This document shows, piece by piece, positions 12,301-22,415 of a stretch of 64,000 nucleotides of DNA. Source of the stretch: Strigamia acuminata (taxonomy: Eukaryota; Arthropoda; Chilopoda; Geophilomorpha; Linotaeniidae); the NCBI GenBank assembly GCA_949358305.1, contig OX442314.1, positions 51,836,662 through 51,900,661 on the forward strand, written 5' to 3'. Position 1 is the stretch's first letter. Each line of letters begins with the position of its first letter. A program made the position numbers and the translations under genes. Below the pieces are notes generated by a model. The model was not told the origin of the DNA. It searched no databases and saw nothing but the letters and a program-made list of their open reading frames with translations.

Positions 12301-14426
12301 CGTCTGCACGACCTCCAAGACCGTTTTAGGGTTAATTTGAGTCAAATAATTCATTCTGGGGGTTGTTTTGGGTTTTTTACAAGTGTGTTTTTGTAGTTTT
12401 TATTGGTTTCAAACATTGTCAATTCTTTATACAAGTGTAACTTTCATTTCTCTGTATTTTGAGAACTTTGCATTGCAGCAAAGTTCATTTCTTGCCCCTT
12501 AATTATTGTGTAATTGTTGGTTTTCAAGCCCGTTTTTTAACAATAACTTTATTTGAAGTGCCTATTGTTTCAGGCACGTGCCTTTTATTGTTGAGCAATT
12601 TCTTGGGCAGTTGCGCTCCTGTTGCTAGCATTGCCGCGCGTTCTCCGCGCGCGTACTCGCGTTTCGCATCACACACATTCGGATTCGATGGCATATCGCG
12701 GCGGCACATTGTGTGGCATAGCGCGGCACGTTGCAATTGCTAATGCTACGGTCGACGGCGATTCGCATGCGCTATCCGCTGCATCAAACCCCAAATACCG
12801 ATAAAAAATCGCAGAAAACACTAATCCCGACCCAAAAACCGCCAAAATTACCCTCAACACACGCCAACAACCTTCCACCACTTAAATTACACCGGAAAAA
12901 AACAATTTCAAACCGAAAAATCAACAAAAAAGGCCAAAAAAATATTGCAAACAAAGAGAAAAGATCAATTATCGAGGCAAATCCCCACCACAAAACAACG
13001 CATCGCCGGTATACACTTAAGCGTACAGTGCACAACACTACTGTTTATTTTCAATGATCCAATAAATAAAATTTGAAACAAAGTTGAGTGGAATTGTACG
13101 TTTCTTGTATATTAAAGTTTTTATTTTGTTTGTTTACACTTAATTTTTTTTTTCCATCATAGAATGGCGACTCGATACTTTTGTAGCTCGAATTCACTTC
13201 GTAAACGTGGTCGGTGTTCATCACGCGTCAATGCGCTCGTGCAATAGTATAGGCGCGCATACGATTTGATGCGCGCAAAACTTGCAAAACTTGCACGGAA
13301 TTTGGGCAATTTTTGACAAATTTCAGCAGATTTTTGCCTGTATTTGACAAATTTCAGAAGATTTTTGCCTATATTTGACAAATTTCAGAAGATTTCCTCA
13401 ATCCTCAAACATTTGCTGAAATTTCTCATAAAATTTCTAAAATTAATTGAAATTTGTCTGAAATTTGTCTGGAATTTGTCAAATATTGTCAAAAATCCGT
13501 GGAAATTTGTCAAATACTGGCAAAAATCCATGTAAATTTGTCAAAAATTGCCATAATTCGGTGCAAATTGTGTTAGATATTGGAAAAATTTATTTTAACG
13601 CTTCCAACGCGCCAGTAAATCGCGCGTGCACACGCATGGATTTTTTGTCATAGTTGGATGCGCGCAAACCTCACGTAACTTGCGCCAAAATTTGGCAATT
13701 TTTGACAAATTTCAGCAGATTTTTGCCAGTATTTGACAAATTTCCACTGATTTTTGACAATATTTGACCCAACAACTGCGCCACGTTCCAGGCGCCGGTT
13801 TAGGCATTTTAGACCCGTTTTAGACCGTTTTAGATGGCGAAAACGTTCTCTCCATCATTTTCTACCCCTGGGTGAGGTTTTCAGCGTTCATAATTGATGA
13901 AAAAGCTGTTTTCTAACTAGCTGTCCCATTGCTAGTTTTGGCGTCAGGTTTTAGCAACCTTCCGATCCGACTCTGTCGTCTGCACGACCTCCAAGACTGT
14001 TTTAGGGTTAATTTGAGTCAAATAATTCATTCTGGGTGTTGTTTTGGGTTTTTTACAAGTGTGTTTTTGTAGTTTTTATTGGTTTCAAACATTGTCAATT
14101 CTTTATACAAGTGTAACTTTCATTTCTCTGTATTTTGAGAACTTTGCATTGCAGCAAAGTTCATTTCTTGCCCCTTAATTATTGTGTAATTGTTGGTTTT
14201 CAAGCCCGTTTTTTAACAATAACTTTATTTGAAGTGCCTATTGTTTCAGGCACGTGCTTCCACGTGCCTTTTATTGTTGAGCAATTTCTTGGGCAGTTGC
14301 GCTCCTGTTGCTAGCATTGCCGCGCGTTCTCCGCGCGCGTACTCGCGCGTTTCGCATCACACACATTCGGGTTCAATGGCCTATCGCGGCGGCACATTGT
14401 GTGGCATAGCGCGGCACGTTGCAATT
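9387..14426 (+). repeat. Three direct 1,676-bp repeats (unit 1)
   Basis: Copies start at 9387, 11063 and 12739 at the word GCTAATGCTACGG. The third is about 12 bp longer because it has CTTCCACGT inserted, giving the small palindrome GCACGTGCTTCCACGTGC, and an extra CG pair. Each copy contains a degenerate 36-38-bp internal repeat built on TTTGACAAATTTCAG and TTTTTGCC. The same copy-specific variants recur in all three 14-kb units, so the 1,676-bp amplification came first. No coding potential is supported. Confidence 0.9.
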
Positions 14427-14467
14427 ACGTGACGTGGCACGTTGCTGTTACGTGACGCGATAGCCAG

Positions 14468-14475
14468 TATTTAAG
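14468..14475 (+). promoter_or_regulatory. TATA-like motif facing the left hairpin array (unit 1)
   Basis: TATTTAAG lies just after two ACGTGACG words (14427-14455) and just before the hairpin arrays. Its mirror copy is at 17610-17617 on the other strand, so both would drive transcription toward the palindrome centre. A polymerase II promoter is inferred only from the motif and its placement. Equivalent sites are 29156-29163 in unit 2 and 43121-43128 in unit 3. Confidence 0.35.
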
Positions 14476-14545
14476 CAGGGGATTCCATCATCGTTTACAC
14501 AAATGCGCATTGCAACGTGGAGGCGCATTCGAGTCCTTTTCCCAA

Positions 14546-14617
14546 GCGTTGAAAAAGGACAAAACTCGTATTCGATTCGAAAGCGAATCGAATACGATTT
14601 TTGTCCTTTTTCAACGC
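14546..14617 (+). repeat. 72-bp hairpin at the head of the array (unit 1)
   Basis: A 34-bp stem with one mismatch and a 4-base AAAG loop. It begins GCGTTGAAAAAGGAC and ends with the complementary GTCCTTTTTCAACGC. It joins two hairpin-array words in opposite orientation, so the strand of the array flips here. Its mirror copy is at about 17468-17539. Confidence 0.85.
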
Positions 14618-15212
14618 AAAATTGTATTCGATTCGCTTTCGAATCGAATACGAGTTTTGCCCTTCTTCAACGCGAAATCGTATTCGACTCGCTTTCGAGT
14701 CGAATGCGAATTTTTCCCTTCTTCAACGCGAAATCGTATTCGACTCGTTTTCGAGTCGAGTACGAGTTTTGCCCTTCTTCAACGCGAAATCGTATTCGAC
14801 TCGTTTTCGAGTCGAATACGAGTTTTGCCCTTCTTCAACGCGAAATCGTATTCGACTCGTTTTCGAGTCGAGTACGAGTTTTGCCCTTCTTCAACGCGAA
14901 ATCGTATTCGACTCGTTTTCGAGTCGAGTACGAGTTTTGCCCTTCTTCAACGCGAAATCGTATTCGACTCGTTTTCGAGTCGAATACGAGTTTTGCCCTT
15001 CTTCAACGCGAAATCGTATTCGACTCGTTTTCGAGTCGAGTACGAGTTTTGCCCTTCTTCAACGCGAAATCGTATTCGACTCGTTTTCGAGTCGAATACG
15101 AGTTTTGCCCTTCTTCAACGCGAAATCGTATTCGACTCGTTTTCGAGTCGAGTACGAGTTTTGCCCTTCTTCAACGCGAAATCGTATTCGACTCGTTTTC
15201 GAGTCGAATACG
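14597..15212 (+). repeat. Left array of eleven 56-bp hairpin units (unit 1)
   Basis: Eleven head-to-tail copies of 56 bp. In the common form, GTATTCGACTCG and CGAGTCGAATAC face each other across a TTTT loop, followed by the linker GCCCTTCTTCAACGCG. Alternate units carry GAGTAC in place of GAATAC, and the first two units differ more. There is no spacer variation, so this is not a CRISPR array. The length is not a multiple of three and all frames stay open, so the apparent 205-325-aa frames are artefacts of the repeat. Confidence 0.9.
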
Positions 15213-16872
15213 AGATAGTCGATGACCCGTTCCCGGACTTTGACTCGTACGACTCGTATTCGAGATGTATTCGAGATGTATTCGAGATGTATTCGAATCG
15301 TATTCGAGTCGCATTCGAGATGGTCGATGATTTCCACTCGCTCGTATACGCGTTGTATACGAGCTCGTATTTTGATCGTAATCGTAAACGAATCGTTTAC
15401 AAGTCGTATACAAGTTGTATACGACGTGTATACACCTCGTATACGAACGAAGTTTGGAAAATCCACCGGATACTTACTACGACATGAAAACACATAGTAG
15501 TCACATACGTCTTATTTGGAAATTGTGTTTTCACAAACTTCGTTCGTATACGAGGTGTATACACGTCGTATACAACTTGTATACGACTTGTAAACGATTC
15601 GTTTACGATTACGATCAAAATACGAGCTCGTATACAACGCGTATACGAGCGAGTGGAAATCATCGACCATCTCGAATACGACTCGAATTCGATTCGTATT
15701 CGATTCGAATTCGATTCGAATACGAATACGATCAAAATACGAACTCGTAACAACTCGAATACGAATCAAAGTCCGGGAAACAAAAATCGACCATCTCGTA
15801 TACGACTCGTATTCGAGATGTATTCGGGATGTATTCGAATCGTATTCGAGTCGCATTCGAGATGGTCGATGATTTCCACTCGCTCGTATACGCGTTGTAT
15901 ACGAGCTCGTATTTTGATCGTAATCGTAAACGAATCGTTTACAAGTCGTATACAAGTTGTATACGACGTGTATACACCTCGTATACGAACGAAGTTTGGA
16001 AAATCCACCGGATACTTACTACGACATGAAAACACATAGTAGTCACATACGTCTTATTTGGAAATTGTGTTTTCACAAACTTCGTTCGTATACGAGGTGT
16101 ATACACGTCGTATACAACTTGTATACGACTTGTAAACGATTCGTTTACGATTACGATCAAAATACGAGCTCGTATACAACGCGTATACGAGCGAGTGGAA
16201 ATCATCGACCATCTCGAATACGACTCGAATTCGATTCGTATTCGATTCGAATACGATTCGAATTCGATTCGAATACGAATACGATCAAAATACGAACTCG
16301 TAACAACTCGAATACGAATCAAAGTCCGGGAAACAAAAATCGACCATCTCGTATACGACTCGTATTCGAGATGTATTCGAGATGTATTCGAATCGTATTC
16401 GAGTCGCATTCGAGATGGTCGATGATTTCCACTCGCTCGTATACGCGTTGTATACGAGCTCGTATTTTGATCGTAATCGTAAACGAATCGTTTACAAGTC
16501 GTATACAAGTTGTATACGACGTGTATACACCTCGTATACGAACGAAGTTTGGAAAATCCACCGGATACTTACTACGACATGAAAACACATAGTAGTCACA
16601 TACGTCTTATTTGGAAATTGTGTTTTCACAAACTTCGTTCGTATACGAGGTGTATACACGTCGTATACAACTTGTATACGACTTGTAAACGATTCGTTTA
16701 CGATTACGATCAAAATACGAGCTCGTATACAACGCGTATACGAGCGAGTGGAAATCATCGACCATCTCGAATGCGACTCGAATACGATTCGAATACATCT
16801 CGAATACATCTCGAATACATCTCGAATACGAGTCGTACGAGTCAAAGTCCGGGAACGGGTCATCGACTATCT
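15213..16872. repeat. Triplicated palindromic core (unit 1)
   Basis: Three modules of about 542-553 bp, each an inverted repeat made of GTATACGA-, GTATTCGA- and CGTTTACGA-type words around a unique ~80-bp spacer (near 15452, 15994 and 16547). The spacers all point the same way although the arms are mirrored, so the modules were duplicated directly and the symmetry is nested rather than simple. The words TCGTATAC, TCGTATTC and TCGTTTAC dominate. Confidence 0.85.
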
Positions 16873-17488
16873 CGTATTCGACTCGAAAACGAGTCGAATA
16901 CGATTTCGCGTTGAAGAAGGGCAAAACTCGTACTCGACTCGAAAACGAGTCGAATACGATTTCGCGTTGAAGAAGGGCAAAACTCGTATTCGACTCGAAA
17001 ACGAGTCGAATACGATTTCGCGTTGAAGAAGGGCAAAACTCGTACTCGACTCGAAAACGAGTCGAATACGATTTCGCGTTGAAGAAGGGCAAAACTCGTA
17101 TTCGACTCGAAAACGAGTCGAATACGATTTCGCGTTGAAGAAGGGCAAAACTCGTACTCGACTCGAAAACGAGTCGAATACGATTTCGCGTTGAAGAAGG
17201 GCAAAACTCGTACTCGACTCGAAAACGAGTCGAATACGATTTCGCGTTGAAGAAGGGCAAAACTCGTATTCGACTCGAAAACGAGTCGAATACGATTTCG
17301 CGTTGAAGAAGGGCAAAACTCGTACTCGACTCGAAAACGAGTCGAATACGATTTCGCGTTGAAGAAGGGAAAAATTCGCATTCGACTCGAAAGCGAGTCG
17401 AATACGATTTCGCGTTGAAGAAGGGCAAAACTCGTATTCGATTCGAAAGCGAATCGAATACAATTTTGCGTTGAAAAAGGACAAAAAT
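16873..17488 (-). repeat. Right array of eleven 56-bp hairpin units (unit 1)
   Basis: Exact mirror of the left array in the opposite orientation, including the order of variant units. A transcript crossing both arrays could fold back on itself over more than 600 bp, in addition to the small hairpin inside each unit. Confidence 0.9.
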
Positions 17489-17609
17489 CGTATTCGATTC
17501 GCTTTCGAATCGAATACGAGTTTTGTCCTTTTTCAACGCTTGGGAAAAGGACTCGAATGCGCCTCCACGTTGCAATGCGCATTTGTGTAAACGATGATGG
17601 AATCCCCTG

Positions 17610-17617
17610 CTTAAATA
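17610..17617 (-). promoter_or_regulatory. Mirror TATA-like motif (unit 1)
   Basis: CTTAAATA on the plus strand is the mirror of the left motif and faces the core. Equivalents are 32298-32305 and 46151-46158. Motif-based inference only. Confidence 0.35.
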
Positions 17618-17658
17618 CTGGCTATCGCGTCACGTAACAGCAACGTGCCACGTCACGT

Positions 17659-20495
17659 AATTGCAACGTGCCGCGCTATGCCACACAATGTGCCGCCGCG
17701 ATAGGCCATTGAACCCGAATGTGTGTGATGCGAAACGCGCGAGTACGCGCGCGGAGAACGCGCGGCAATGCTAGCAACAGGAGCGCAACTGCCCAAGAAA
17801 TTGCTCAACAATAAAAGGCACGTGGAAGCACGTGCCTGAAACAATAGGCACTTCAAATAAAGTTATTGTTAAAAAACGGGCTTGAAAACCAACAATTACA
17901 CAATAATTAAGGGGCAAGAAATGAACTTTGCTGCAATGCAAAGTTCTCAAAATACAGAGAAATGAAAGTTACACTTGTATAAAGAATTGACAATGTTTGA
18001 AACCAATAAAAACTACAAAAACACACTTGTAAAAAACCCAAAACAACACCCAGAATGAATTATTTGACTCAAATTAACCCTAAAACAGTCTTGGAGGTCG
18101 TGCAGACGACAGAGTCGGATCGGAAGGTTGCTAAAACCTGACGCCAAAACTAGCAATGGGACAGCTAGTTAGAAAACAGCTTTTTCATCAATTATGAACG
18201 CTGAAAACCTCACCCAGGGGTAGAAAATGATGGAGAGAACGTTTTCGCCATCTAAAACGGTCTAAAACGGGTCTAAAATGCCTAAACCGGCGCCTGGAAC
18301 GTGGCGCAGTTGTTGGGTCAAATATTGTCAAAAATCAGTGGAAATTTGTCAAATACTGGCAAAAATCTGCTGAAATTTGTCAAAAATTGCCAAATTTTGG
18401 CGCAAGTTACGTGAGGTTTGCGCGCATCCAACTATGACAAAAAATCCATGCGTGTGCACGCGCGATTTACTGGCGCGTTGGAAGCGTTAAAATAAATTTT
18501 TCCAATATCTAACACAATTTGCACCGAATTATGGCAATTTTTGACAAATTTACATGGATTTTTGCCAGTATTTGACAAATTTCCACGGATTTTTGACAAT
18601 ATTTGACAAATTCCAGACAAATTTCAGACAAATTTCAATTAATTTTAGAAATTTTATGAGAAATTTCAGCAAATGTTTGAGGATTGAGGAAATCTTCTGA
18701 AATTTGTCAAATATAGGCAAAAATCTTCTGAAATTTGTCAAATACAGGCAAAAATCTGCTGAAATTTGTCAAAAATTGCCCAAATTCCGTGCAAGTTTTG
18801 CAAGTTTTGCGCGCATCAAATCGTATGCGCGCCTATACTATTGCACGAGCGCATTGACGCGTGATGAACACCGACCACGTTTACGAAGTGAATTCGAGCT
18901 ACAAAAGTATCGAGTCGCCATTCTATGATGGAAAAAAAAAATTAAGTGTAAACAAACAAAATAAAAACTTTAATATACAAGAAACGTACAATTCCACTCA
19001 ACTTTGTTTCAAATTTTATTTATTGGATCATTGAAAATAAACAGTAGTGTTGTGCACTGTACGCTTAAGTGTATACCGGCGATGCGTTGTTTTGTGGTGG
19101 GGATTTGCCTCGATAATTGATCTTTTCTCTTTGTTTGCAATATTTTTTTGGCCTTTTTTGTTGATTTTTCGGTTTGAAATTGTTTTTTTCCGGTGTAATT
19201 TAAGTGGTGGAAGGTTGTTGGCGTGTGTTGAGGGTAATTTTGGCGGTTTTTGGGTCGGGATTAGTGTTTTCTGCGATTTTTGATCGGTATTTGGGGTTTG
19301 ATGCAGCGGATAGCGCATGCGAATCGCCGTCGACCGTAGCATTAGCAATTGCAACCTGCCGCGCTATGCCACACAATGTGCCGCCGCGATAGGCCATCGA
19401 ATCCGAATGTGTGTGATGCGAAACGCGAGTACGCGCGCGGAGAACGCGCGGCAATGCTAGCAACAGGAGCGCAACTGCCCAAGAAATTGCTCAACAATAA
19501 AAGGCACGTGGAAGCACGTGCCTGAAACAATAGGCACTTCAAATAAAGTTATTGTTAAAAAACGGGCTTGAAAACCAACAATTACACAATAATTAAGGGG
19601 CAAGAAATGAACTTTGCTGCAATGCAAAGTTCTCAAAATACAGAGAAATGAAAGTTACACTTGTATAAAGAATTGACAATGTTTGAAACCAATAAAAACT
19701 ACAAAAACACACTTGTAAAAAACCCAAAACAACCCCCAGAATGAATTATTTGACTCAAATTAACCCTAAAACGGTCTTGGAGGTCGTGCAGACGACAGAG
19801 TCGGATCGGAAGGTTGCTAAAACCTGACGCCAAAACTAGCAATGGGACAGCTAGTTAGAAAACAGCTTTTTCATCAATCATGAACGCTGAAAACCTCACC
19901 CAGGGGTAGAAAATGATGGAGAGAACGTTTTCGCCATCTAAAACGGTCTAAAACGGGTCTAAAATGCCTAAACCGGCGCCTGGAACGTGGCGCAGTTGTT
20001 GGGTCAAATATTGTCAAAAATCAGTGGAAATTTGTCAAATACTGGCAAAAATCTGCTGAAATTTGTCAAAAATTGCCAAATTTTGGCGCAAGTTACGTGA
20101 GGTTTGCGCGCATCCAACTATGACGAAAAATCCACGCGTGTGCACGCGCGATTTACTGGCGCGTTGGAAGCGTTAAAATAAATTTTTCCAATATCTAACA
20201 CAATTTGCACCGAATTATGGCAATTTTTGACAAATTTACATGGATTTTTGCCAGTATTTGACAAATTTCCACGGATTTTTGACAATATTTGACACATTCA
20301 AGACAAATTTCAGACAGATTTCAATTAATTTTAGAAAATGTTTGAGAAATATCAGCAAATGTTTGAGGATTGAGGAAATCTGCTGAAATTTGTCAAATAT
20401 AGACAAAAATCTGCTGAAATTTGTCAAATATAGACAAAAATCTGCTGAAATTTGTAAAAAATTGCCCAAATTCGGTGCAAGTTTTGCAAGTTTGC
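17659..20495 (-). repeat. Inverted 1,676-bp repeats, one full and one partial (unit 1)
   Basis: 17659-19346 is the reverse complement of the third direct copy. About 19347-20495 corresponds to the second copy but breaks off in the TTTGACAAATTTCAG-rich part and has diverged near its outer edge. Confidence 0.85.
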
Positions 20496-21953
20496 AAACA
20501 GCAACAAGAATGATGTATTTAATAATTGTTTTTGCATTAGATATGTGTTTAATTCGTTTTACCTCGGTTTGTACGGTTCTTGCGCGTAGTGCGCACGTTC
20601 AACACGCGGCCACGCGCGTACATCGCGCGTGTTGCGAGCAGGACGCAACAAAAGTTTGAGAGACTCGCATTTTACCAAGTCCCCAACTTATTTTACAGTT
20701 TTAGTTTAGCTTACCAACTCGCTTGGTAATTTCTGGATCCTGTTTAAGTGTTTCGTCGGGTTTTGAGCCCATAAACCCGTCTTTTTCCTTGGTAAGCGAT
20801 TGCGTCGTCTGCTCAGAGCAACTGGCTTTAAGCGGAGATCGCTTACACGAGTCTGGAATGAGCGCTTATCACCGCATTCGGCTCCAGTCTTCGTTTCTCG
20901 TTGAAAGTTAGCTTGTTGATTCGGGTTTTGGGCGACATTGACTAAAAAGACCTCGGGAATCGTTCCCACCACTCGGTTTAGTCGTTTTCGAGACCCACAA
21001 CCTCGAAAACGAAGTTAGAAGTGGCTCAAGGCCACTAGCGTGTCTGGCAGATAGCCATTTTGGTGATTTACGGGCGTCGGGCCCTTGTTCTTTGTTTCCC
21101 GCCTTTGCTCCTTTGTTTTTATTTGGTATTCAAGGTTCCTAAGCCTACAGTAGATTGGGATTAAATTCCCATGAAGATTTATTAAGTATTCATTGGTAAA
21201 AACGAATATTTCCGCCGGCGCGTTTCTCTCATAGGTTTCGGTTCGCTCGAATCTCATTTTTGAGCGACCCAGCGAATGCGCCAAGTTACAGGCGCCAGCT
21301 TAGCAGTTTTAGACTCGTTTTCGACCGTTCTAGTGTCAAAAAACGCGTAGAGCACATTTTGCGACCTTTGGAAGTGCTTTTCCGACACCTAAGTGGTCGG
21401 AAAAGTGCTCTTCTGAGTTAAGACTCCTTTTGGCATTTTAGCGTCAGCATAAGAAATTCCTCAAACTTTTATTGAAATCTCTCAAAAATTTCTAAAATTA
21501 ATTGAAATTTGTCTGAAAATTGTCAAATATTGGCAAAAATCTGCAGAAATTTGTCAAATACGCGATCGCATTGCGACAGAAAGTCGTTTACGACTCCAAT
21601 ACGCACCCGTGCGTGTTTGTATCGCAACACGAAACTCAAACGCGCCACCGCGTTGCAAGACAACCAAATTTACAAACGCAAACGCGCATTTGAGACAAAA
21701 ACGAGTTTATTTTATTCACTCTCGCTTGATCCCCCTTCATCGCGCCTCGTTGCTCCTGTGAAAAAAATATATGAGAATGCACAGAAATGAACCTTCCAAT
21801 ACTTACATGAAAATTGGCAACCTTGACACAAAACAGTCTATCGACACTCCCAACACCACCCCGGACATTTTTCGGAAGAGTATGGTCCACCCGGAATTCC
21901 CAGAATAGTCACCCCCAAAATGCGGATTTCGCGGAAGCCAATCCGCGAAAAGG
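20496..21953. repeat. Single-copy tail of the 14-kb unit
   Basis: Not repeated elsewhere within the unit. Several stems are visible: CGTTTTCGAG/CTCGAAAACG at about 20982-21011, GTGGC/GCCAC at about 21022-21036, and AGTGCTTTTCCGAC/GTCGGAAAAGTGCT at about 21371-21411. The right end is GCGAAAAGG, preceded by GCGGATTTCGCGG. Open frames of up to 93 aa show no recognisable domain. In unit 2 everything after the match to 21234 is missing. Confidence 0.6.
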
Positions 21954-22415
21954 TTATAACGTTTCAATGATGAAAACGGCCATTTTTGATGAAAAACAGC
22001 CATTTTTTATAGAAAAAACGACGAAGAAAGCCATTTTCACTATGAAAAATGGCTGAAAATGACCATTTTGACGAAAAACGGCCATTTTTACTACGAAAAA
22101 TGGCTAAAAATGCCACTTGAGTGAGTGCAAGTACATTTGGTGATGTACTATCGCGAGCGCGCGCGTTTTTGTGCAGTACAATGTGCTGATTAAACCAACA
22201 GCATTATAGAGTGATTACATTGTTCATTTGTGTTTTTAAGTTACAAAATGGTACAAAATCATAAAATAAACTTGTAAAGTGCAATTTCTGCGGATTGATC
22301 AAAATCCGCAAAATCCGCCGCAAAATTGCGAACAGGGGATCAGCATATAGGCAGCCGTAATGTTAAAAATGGGGTCCCTTTCGCACTCCGCAAAATCCGC
22401 ATGCGCGCCATAAGG
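21954..22415 (-). repeat. 462-bp module, inverted copy 2
   Basis: Reverse complement of 7270-7731 over its full length, between units 1 and 2. It follows GCGAAAAGG and is followed by ATAAAAATGTAAC, which opens the next unit. It is the only one of the three copies in this orientation. Confidence 0.9.

Larger units (their letters stand above)
11595..20495. repeat. ~8.9-kb long inverted repeat (unit 1)
   Basis: The left arm (about 11595-15990) is the reverse complement of the right arm (about 16085-20495). Positions pair with a coordinate sum of 32085, for example 12731-13057 with 19028-19354 and 14503-15225 with 16860-17582. Beyond about 19500 the sum shifts by about 9 because of one small insertion. 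Identity is close to complete in the inner 3.3 kb of each arm and falls in the outermost part. The spacer at the axis is about 90 bp. Confidence 0.9.
7732..21953 (+). repeat. Unit 1 of the ~14-kb tandem repeat
   Basis: Reference copy for the array. In order it holds a leader with inverted motifs (7732-9386), three direct 1,676-bp repeats (9387-14426), a TATA-like motif, hairpin arrays and a palindromic core mirrored around about 16042, inverted 1,676-bp repeat copies (17659-20495) and a single-copy tail (20496-21953). The matching positions in unit 2 are 14,688 bp further right throughout. Confidence 0.9.

Noticed and set aside
14597-15212. CRISPR-like array
   Set aside because: Units are contiguous with no unique spacers, the context is eukaryotic, and no cas-type gene is present.
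14503-15487. Open frames of 205-325 aa over the hairpin arrays, on both strands and in all units
   Set aside because: The 56-bp period is not a multiple of three, the same peptides cycle through all frames and both strands, and frame lengths change with copy number. They reflect repeat composition, not selection for protein.
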